This document shows positions 58,726-64,000 of a DNA stretch of 64,000 nucleotides, one piece after another (the stretch's first letter is position 1; every line of letters starts with the position of its first letter). Source of the DNA: Mycolicibacter sp. MU0083 (GTDB lineage Bacteria; Actinomycetota; Actinomycetes; Mycobacteriales; Mycobacteriaceae); NCBI RefSeq assembly GCF_963378075.1, contig NZ_OY726394.1:2232001-2296000 (forward strand), written 5' to 3'. The notes under the pieces were generated by a model. It was not told the DNA's origin. It saw only the letters and a program-made list of their open reading frames with translations, and ran no database searches. The translations under genes and the position numbers were made by a program.

Positions 58726-60474
58726 ATGGCACCCCGCCGGCAGTCGTTGAGCACGTCGATCGCGCATCTGCACGGCGACGAGCGCACCGTCGCCGCCCCC
58801 CTCGATGCCGTCGAACTGGTCGCACTGCGCAGGACCCGACTGTTCGGCGCCACCGGCACGGTGCTGATGGCGATCGGAGCGCTCGGTGCCGGCGCACGGC
58901 CGGTGGTGCAGGACCCGACCTTCGGAGTCCGGCTGCTGAACCTGCCGTCGCGCCTGCAGACGGTGGCCCTGACCATGACCACCACCGGCGCGGTGATGAT
59001 GGCGCTGGCCTGGCTGATGTTGGGTCGCTTCGCGCTGACGTCGCCGTCGAAACCCGCCGGCGGTCCGGCCCGGCGAATGTCACGCAGCCAACTCGACCGC
59101 ACCCTGCTGCTGTGGATGCTGCCGCTGCTGGTGGCCCCGCCGATGTACAGCAAGGACGTCTACTCCTATCTGGCACAGAGCCAGATCTCCCGGCTGGGCC
59201 TGGACCCGTACCGGATCGGCCCGGCCCCGGCCCTGGGACTCGACCATGTATTCACCCTGTCGGTGCCCAGTCTCTGGCGCGAGACCCCGGCCCCCTACGG
59301 GCCGCTGTTCTTGTGGATCGGTCGCGGCATCTCGGCGCTGACCGGGGAGAACATCGTCACCGCTGTGCTGTGCCACCGGGTGGTGGTGCTCATCGGCGTC
59401 GGGATGATCGTGTGGGCGGTGCCGCGGCTGGCGGCGCGCTGCGGAGTCGCCGAGGTCAGCGCCCTGTGGCTCGGGGCCGCCAACCCGCTGCTGCTGATGC
59501 ATCTGGTGGCCGGCATCCACAACGAAGCCCTGATGCTCGGGCTGATGCTGACCGGCACCGAATTCGCGCTGCGCGGGATCACCGCCGCCCGGCCGTTGCT
59601 GCCGCGACTGTGGCAACGCCCGGACCCGCACGACTGGGTGCCGCTGGCCGAACTGGTGGCCGGAGCGGTGCTGATCACCCTGTCGTCGCAGGTCAAATTG
59701 CCGTCGCTGCTGGCGCTGGGCTTCGTGACCATGGCGCTGGGCTGGCGGATGGGCGGCGACCTGCGGGCGTTCGTGCTGGCCGGTACGGGCATGAGCGCGC
59801 TGGCCGTCGCGGTCACCGGACTGATCGGCTGGGCCAGCGACCTCGGATTCGGCTGGGTCTTCACCCTGGGCACCGCCAACGTGGTCCGCAGTTGGATGTC
59901 ACCGCCGACCCTGATCGCGCTGGGCACCGGTCAGGTCGGGATTCTGTTGGGGCTGGGCGATCACACCACCGCCGTGCTGTCGCTGACCCGCACCATCGGC
60001 GTGCTGATCATCGCGGTGCTGGTCGCATGGCTGCTGCTGGTGGTCTTCCGCGGCCGCTTGCACCCGGTCGGCGGGCTCGGCGTCGCGCTGGGTATCACCG
60101 TGTTGCTGTTCCCGGTGGTCCAGCCGTGGTACCTGGTGTGGGCGATCATCCCGCTGGCGGCCTGGGCGACGCGGGCGAGCTTTCGGATCGCGGTGATCAG
60201 CGTGACCCTGCTGGTGGGGATCTTCGGCCCCACGGCCAACGGCGACCGATTCGCGCTGTTCCAGATCGTCGACGCCACCCTGGCCAGCGCGGTGGTGGTG
60301 CTCGGCTTGTTCCTGCTCACCTATCGGCGGCTGCCGTGGCGGGAGCTGCCGGCCGGGCCGCCCGAACCGGGCGGATCGGCGGGCCCCGACGGCGCCGAAC
60401 CGAAGCAGGAGTCGCCGCAGCAGCCCACCCCCCGGCCGGCCTCGGCCACCGACGCTTACGCTGATTCTCCGTGA
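58726..60474 (+). CDS. mptB: Polyprenol-phosphate-mannose-dependent alpha-(1->6)-mannosyltransferase
   Basis: 582 residues with about a dozen membrane helices, GT-C fold. The first periplasmic loop carries the acidic KDVYSYLAQSQ and DPYRIGPAPAL motif expected for the catalytic Asp of this family. Corresponds to Rv1459c (MptB), which starts the mannan core of lipomannan/LAM in the envelope, using decaprenyl-phospho-mannose. The C-terminal tail is Pro/Gly-rich and cytoplasmic. Stop overlaps the ABC gene start (GTGA). Leaderless promoter hexamer upstream. Confidence 0.92.
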   Translation: MAPRRQSLSTSIAHLHGDERTVAAPLDAVELVALRRTRLFGATGTVLMAIGALGAGARPVVQDPTFGVRLLNLPSRLQTVALTMTTTGAVMMALAWLMLGRFALTSPSKPAGGPARRMSRSQLDRTLLLWMLPLLVAPPMYSKDVYSYLAQSQISRLGLDPYRIGPAPALGLDHVFTLSVPSLWRETPAPYGPLFLWIGRGISALTGENIVTAVLCHRVVVLIGVGMIVWAVPRLAARCGVAEVSALWLGAANPLLLMHLVAGIHNEALMLGLMLTGTEFALRGITAARPLLPRLWQRPDPHDWVPLAELVAGAVLITLSSQVKLPSLLALGFVTMALGWRMGGDLRAFVLAGTGMSALAVAVTGLIGWASDLGFGWVFTLGTANVVRSWMSPPTLIALGTGQVGILLGLGDHTTAVLSLTRTIGVLIIAVLVAWLLLVVFRGRLHPVGGLGVALGITVLLFPVVQPWYLVWAIIPLAAWATRASFRIAVISVTLLVGIFGPTANGDRFALFQIVDATLASAVVVLGLFLLTYRRLPWRELPAGPPEPGGSAGPDGAEPKQESPQQPTPRPASATDAYADSP

Positions 60475-61412
60475 ACTCAGGTGTCGCGGTGCGCTTGCGC
60501 GGGGTGCGCAAACGCTACGGGGCCGGTCCGACCGCGGTCGAGGCGGTCGCCGGCCTCGATCTCGAGGTCCAGACCGCCGAAGTGTTCGCCCTGCTCGGCC
60601 CCAACGGCGCCGGCAAGACGACGACGGTGGAGATGTGCGAGGGCTTCGTGCGCCCGGACGCCGGAACCATCGAAGTCCTCGGCCTGGACCCGATCGCCGA
60701 CAACGACCGGCTGCGGGAACGCATCGGGGTGATGTTGCAGGGCGGCGGCGGTTACCCGGCCGCGCGGGCCGGCGAGATGCTGAAGCTGGTGGCGTCGTAT
60801 TCGGCGAACCCGCTGGACCCGCAGTGGCTGCTGGACACCCTCGGCCTGACCGATGCCGCACGCACCACCTACCGTCGGCTCTCCGGCGGGCAGCAGCAGC
60901 GCCTGGCGCTGGCCTGTGCACTGGTCGGCCGCCCGGAGTTGGTCTTCCTCGACGAACCGACCGCCGGCATGGACGCCCACGCCCGGCTGCTGGTCTGGGA
61001 GTTGATCGACGCGTTGCGCCGCGACGGCGTGACCGTGGTGCTCACCACCCACCATCTGCGCGAAGCCGAAGAGCTGGCCGATCGGCTGCTGATCATCGAC
61101 CACGGCACGGTCGTCGCCGCGGGAACGCCGACGGAGCTGACCCGCCGGGGTGCCCAGGGGCAGCTGCGCTTCACCGCTCCCCCGCGGCTGGACCCGACCC
61201 TGCTGGTCGCCGCGCTGCCGGAGGGGTATCGAGTCGATGAACTGCAGCCCGGCGAGTATCTGGTCGAAGGCGGGACCATCGACCCGCAGGTGCTGTCCAC
61301 CGTCACGGCGTGGTGCGCGCGGATGGATGTGCTGGCCACGCAGCTTCGGGTGGAGCAGCGCAGCCTCGAGGACGTGTTCTTGGAGCTGACCGGACGGGAG
61401 CTTCGGCCATGA
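60471..61412 (+). CDS. ABC transporter ATP-binding protein (Rv1458c-like)
   Basis: 313 residues. Walker A GPNGAGKT (43-50), signature LSGGQQQRLALA, Walker B LVFLDEPTAG and an H-loop TTHHLREAEE mark an ABC exporter/importer ATPase of the DrrA/CcmA type with a C-terminal extension (about 225-313). It pairs with the permease gene that overlaps its stop (ATGA). Located after mptB; substrate unknown. Confidence 0.92.
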   Translation: MNSGVAVRLRGVRKRYGAGPTAVEAVAGLDLEVQTAEVFALLGPNGAGKTTTVEMCEGFVRPDAGTIEVLGLDPIADNDRLRERIGVMLQGGGGYPAARAGEMLKLVASYSANPLDPQWLLDTLGLTDAARTTYRRLSGGQQQRLALACALVGRPELVFLDEPTAGMDAHARLLVWELIDALRRDGVTVVLTTHHLREAEELADRLLIIDHGTVVAAGTPTELTRRGAQGQLRFTAPPRLDPTLLVAALPEGYRVDELQPGEYLVEGGTIDPQVLSTVTAWCARMDVLATQLRVEQRSLEDVFLELTGRELRP

Positions 61413-62194
61413 CGCAGCGGACTTTCGCGCCGGGCACCTTCACCCCGGATCCGCGGCCGGCCGGGGTGCCGGCGATGCTGGCGGCGCAGTACCGGCTGGA
61501 GCTGGCGCTGCTGCTGCGCAACGGCGAACAACTGTTGTTGACGATGTTCATCCCGATCACCCTGTTGATCGGGTTGACGTTGCTGCCCCTGGGGCCGTTC
61601 GGCGACGGGCATACCGAGCGTGCCACCACGGTGCTGCCGGTGATCATGTCCCTGGCGGTGATCGCCACCGCGTTCACCGGTCAGGCCATCGCGGTGGCGT
61701 TCGACCGGCGCTACGGGGCACTGAAACGGCTGGGCGCCACCGCACTGCCGGTGTGGGGGGTGATCGCCGGTAAATCGCTGTCGGTGGCCACCGTGGTGCT
61801 GCTGCAGTCGGTGCTGCTCGGGTCCATCGGACTCGCACTGGGTTGGCGGCCGCCGGTGGCCGGGCTGATGCTGGGAGCGGTGGCCATCGCGCTGGGTACC
61901 GCGTGCTTCGCGGCGCTGGGCCTGCTGCTCGGCGGCAGCCTGCGAGCCGAGATCGTGCTGGCCGGCGCGAACCTGCTGTGGTTCGTCTTCGGCGGCTTCT
62001 CGGCGCTGACGGTGGAGACCGACCTGGTACCGGGCGCGATCCGCTGGCTCGCCCGGCTGACCCCCTCCGGCGCACTCACCGAAGCACTGGCCCAGGCCCT
62101 GAGTGTCTCGGTCGATTGGTTCGGCATCGCGGTACTGGTGGTGTGGGGCGTCTTGGCTGCGGTCGGTGCGGTGCGGTGGTTCCGCTTCAGTTGA
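61409..62194 (+). CDS. ABC-2 type permease (Rv1457c-like)
   Basis: 261 residues, exactly the Rv1457c length. Six hydrophobic helices with the ABC-2 membrane topology; charged loop RYGALKRLGATALPVWGVIAGK is characteristic of drug/lipid exporters of the DrrB type. Overlaps the ATPase gene by four bases, forming one transporter. Direction of transport cannot be told. Confidence 0.92.
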   Translation: MTQRTFAPGTFTPDPRPAGVPAMLAAQYRLELALLLRNGEQLLLTMFIPITLLIGLTLLPLGPFGDGHTERATTVLPVIMSLAVIATAFTGQAIAVAFDRRYGALKRLGATALPVWGVIAGKSLSVATVVLLQSVLLGSIGLALGWRPPVAGLMLGAVAIALGTACFAALGLLLGGSLRAEIVLAGANLLWFVFGGFSALTVETDLVPGAIRWLARLTPSGALTEALAQALSVSVDWFGIAVLVVWGVLAAVGAVRWFRFS

Positions 62195-62236
62195 CCTACT
62201 ACAGGACGTAGTTACCGATCCTCTACGATCAGGCGC
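62195..62236 (+). promoter_or_regulatory. ctaA promoter: TACGAT -10 and ACTAC inverted repeat
   Basis: TACGAT (62224-62229) lies 7 nt before GTG 62237, a leaderless layout. An inverted repeat actac-aggac-gtagt lies about 15 bp further upstream, near the expected -35. Confidence 0.5.
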
Positions 62237-63187
62237 GTGGGACGGTTCCTGATGCGCCTGGTCGACCTGCTGCCCGAGCCGGGTCTGCGCACCCAGCGCT
62301 GGCTGGCGGCCGCGGTCGTGTTCACCCAGGGATTCATCTCGGTCACCGGGGCGATCGTCCGGGTCACCGCATCGGGGTTGGGGTGTCCGACCTGGCCGCA
62401 GTGCTTCCCGGGCAGCTACGTCCCGGTGGCCGTCTCCGAAGTCCCGCGGATCCATCAGGCCATCGAATTCGGCAACCGGATGGTCACCTTCGCGGTGGTC
62501 ATCACCGCGGCCTGCGCCGTACTCGCGGTGATCCGGGCCCGGCGACGCACCGAGGTGCTGGTCTACGCCTGGCTGATGCCCGGTTCCACGGTGCTGCAGG
62601 CGGTGATCGGCGGTATCACGGTGCGCACCGGGCTGGCGTGGTGGACCGTGGCGGTGCACCTGCTGGTGTCCATGCTGATGGTGTGGCTGGCGGTGCAGTT
62701 CCACGCGAAAGTCGGTGAACCCGACGACGAATCGGCCGTGGTGATCGACCGGGTGCCTGCGCCGCTGCGCGGGTTGACCGCGCTGTGTGCGGCCACCCTG
62801 GCCGCGGTGCTGGTGACCGGCACCCTGGTGACCGGCGCCGGCCCGCATGCCGGAGACAAGAGCGCGACCCGCACGGTGGCCCGGCTCAAGGTGGAAGTCG
62901 CCACACTCGCCCACCTGCACGAGTCCCTGCTGATCGCCTTCCTGGGGCTGCTGGTGGGCCTGTGCTTCGCCCTGGCTGCCGTCCGGGCGGCCAAGGTCGT
63001 GATCCGCCGACTGGCGCTGGTGATCGCCCTGACGTTCGCCCAGGGCGTGATCGGCGTCGTCCAATACTTCACCGGCGTACCGGCGGTGCTGGTGATCCTG
63101 CACGTCGCGGGCGCGGTGCTGGTCACCGGGGCGACCGCGGCGCTATGGGCGTCGCTGCGCGAGCGGACCCAGCCCCAGACGCTCTAG
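62237..63187 (+). CDS. ctaA: Haem A synthase CtaA
   Basis: 316 residues, eight predicted membrane helices. Conserved histidines occur in VPRIHQAIEFGNR, AVHLLVSMLM, LAHLHESLLIA and LHVAGAVLV, as in the haem-binding helices of CtaA/COX15. It oxidises haem O to haem A for cytochrome aa3 oxidase. Corresponds to Rv1456c. Start GTG 62237 is preferred for the leaderless promoter; ATG 62252 is alternative. The last 45 bp overlap the convergent Rv1455-like gene. Confidence 0.93.
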   Translation: MGRFLMRLVDLLPEPGLRTQRWLAAAVVFTQGFISVTGAIVRVTASGLGCPTWPQCFPGSYVPVAVSEVPRIHQAIEFGNRMVTFAVVITAACAVLAVIRARRRTEVLVYAWLMPGSTVLQAVIGGITVRTGLAWWTVAVHLLVSMLMVWLAVQFHAKVGEPDDESAVVIDRVPAPLRGLTALCAATLAAVLVTGTLVTGAGPHAGDKSATRTVARLKVEVATLAHLHESLLIAFLGLLVGLCFALAAVRAAKVVIRRLALVIALTFAQGVIGVVQYFTGVPAVLVILHVAGAVLVTGATAALWASLRERTQPQTL

Positions 63188-63865
63188 GGCCGCGCCGACC
63201 GCCACCGCGAATCGCCGCTGAGCCGACTCGCGCTGCTCGCGGACAAGTGCCGCCCAGCCCAGGTCCGGGGCGATCAGATCCAGGCTCACCAGACCGGAGT
63301 CGGCGGCGGTCCCCGCCACCTCGATGCGCGCGTACAGCAGTTCTTCGATACGGATGCTCAGCCGTTCGGCGGCCGAGCGCAGCGCCCACCGCCCCACGTC
63401 CCACAGTTCGAAGTCCGGGTCGGGGCCCGCGGCACCGAACGCGTGCGACCGGCCCGCACCGAAGAACACCAGCGACGTGACCTCCGAGGACGCGCGGCCC
63501 ACCGCCATCGGCACCCCGTCGCACTGCAGATCGGCCAGGTAACGGGCCTCGGCGTTCCACGCCACGACTTCGGGCGGGTTCAGCAGATTGCGCACCCGGG
63601 TGGTCCACGCCGCGAATTCGGCCGGCCGGTCCGCGCCGGCCGTGCGCAGCACGACCAGGTCCGCTTCGAGCGTGTCGGGGTCGTCCCAGGGCAGGCGCCG
63701 GGCCTGGAGCCCGCGGCGGCGCAGCGCATCGATCAGACCGGCGTCGCCGGTGTCGTCGGCGCCGCCGGCAGCCTCCGATGTCACAACGGCGCCGGGGTGG
63801 CCGCGCCGCGAATCGACCGCCAACACGATGCGCGGATGGAAGATGTCGGGCCGGGCCAGCTTCAT
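63143..63865 (-). CDS. Conserved hypothetical protein (Rv1455-like)
   Basis: 240 residues from ATG 63865 (GAGG ribosome site 6 nt upstream; a TATCAT -10 is placed about 20 bp further). Soluble, no recognised catalytic motif. Contains an LVVLRTAGADRPAEFAAWTTRVRNLLNPPEVVAWNAEARYLADLQCDGVP segment that resembles ATP-grasp-like N-domains (NP-x-x-V-x-x-WN-x-K), so an ATP-grasp relationship is possible. Corresponds to Rv1455 by position. It overlaps ctaA tail-to-tail by 45 bp and is divergent from the qor-like gene. Confidence 0.85.
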   Translation of the reverse strand: MKLARPDIFHPRIVLAVDSRRGHPGAVVTSEAAGGADDTGDAGLIDALRRRGLQARRLPWDDPDTLEADLVVLRTAGADRPAEFAAWTTRVRNLLNPPEVVAWNAEARYLADLQCDGVPMAVGRASSEVTSLVFFGAGRSHAFGAAGPDPDFELWDVGRWALRSAAERLSIRIEELLYARIEVAGTAADSGLVSLDLIAPDLGWAALVREQRESAQRRFAVAVGAALERLGLGPLAQRRP

Positions 63866-63896
63866 GCAGACCTCACGTTCGGAGATGATAGTCACC

Positions 63897-64000
63897 ATGC
63901 ACGCCGTTGAAGTCGCCGCGACCGGTGGACCCGAGGTTTTGAGCTACGTCGACCGGCCTCGGCCCTCGCCCGCCGCCGACGAGGTGGTGATCCGCACCGA
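63897..64000 (+). CDS. qor: Quinone oxidoreductase (Qor, Rv1454c-like), 5' end only
   Basis: Thirty-four codons from ATG 63897 are visible: MHAVEVAATGGPEVLSYVDR continuing into PRPSPAADEVVIRT. This is the usual N-terminus of zinc-independent NADPH:quinone reductases of the MDR superfamily and position matches Rv1454c. The rest lies beyond the window. Confidence 0.8.
   Translation, partial: MHAVEVAATGGPEVLSYVDRPRPSPAADEVVIRT

Overview
The window is a high-GC actinobacterial chromosome segment that is clearly mycobacterial. It carries the mabA(fabG1)-inhA-hemH cluster, ripA/ripB, moxR1, mptB, acn with its TetR partner, the SUF operon and mutA/mutB/meaB in an order that is, apart from insertions, the mirror image of the Mycobacterium tuberculosis Rv1454c-Rv1497 region. 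I read it as a non-tuberculous mycobacterium. No rRNA, tRNA, CRISPR array or intact insertion sequence was seen.

Layout. (1) 1-16.9 kb: a minus-strand lipid polyketide locus. A TesA-like type II thioesterase comes first, then a 560-bp leader, a FadD26-like fatty acyl-AMP ligase, a 15-codon micro-ORF and three modular PKS genes: KS-AT-DH-KR-ACP, ACP-KS-AT-KR-ACP, and KS-AT-DH-... running off the left edge. The tesA/fadD26/pps-like content points to a phthiocerol-type or related long-chain lipid. The first and third PKS genes share a 2.6-kb near-identical mosaic block. (2) 16.9-23.6 kb: a LipL-type serine hydrolase and mutA-mutB-meaB, which interconvert succinyl- and methylmalonyl-CoA, the likely extender of the PKS modules. 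(3) 23.6-28.1 kb: a VTT/TVP38 membrane protein, an accessory feoA-feoB-NifU-like operon, and an aquaporin-family channel with an unusual filter. (4) 28.1-39.9 kb: DoxX-like, SPFH and NfeD membrane genes; a conserved hypothetical; then, read on the minus strand, ripA-ripB-moxR1-DUF58-VWA-fabG1-inhA-hemH. (5) 39.9-46.8 kb: acn-acnR, a small HTH protein, an ABC-F ATPase, an enoyl-CoA hydratase and a thioredoxin. (6) 46.9-52.2 kb: a variable patch with a secreted DUF5666 protein, a decayed methyltransferase, a duplicated amidohydrolase scrap, a membrane coiled-coil protein of unknown function, an amidohydrolase and a zinc-ribbon metallo-beta-lactamase-fold protein. (7) 52.2-58.6 kb: the complete SUF Fe-S assembly operon sufR-sufB-sufD-sufC-sufS-sufU-sufT-like, with an intein-free SufB. 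(8) 58.7-64 kb: mptB, an ABC transporter pair, ctaA, a conserved hypothetical and the start of a quinone oxidoreductase gene.

Regulation. At least eight genes have a TANNNT -10 hexamer 6-8 nt before the start codon, the layout of mycobacterial leaderless transcripts. Specific operators are readable: a perfect AcnR-type box plus an IdeR/DtxR-like box before acn, a SufR-type ACACT-N5-TGTGA site at the sufR start, and a 13-bp inverted repeat next to the conserved fabG1 promoter. Iron and Fe-S biology recurs throughout (FeoAB, the NifU-like protein, SUF, aconitase, ferrochelatase).

Most novel: the micro-ORF between fadD and the first PKS gene copies the C-terminal docking tail of the middle PKS and is stop/start-coupled on both sides. 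Together with the shared block it records a module rearrangement that left the PKS genes in a non-colinear order.
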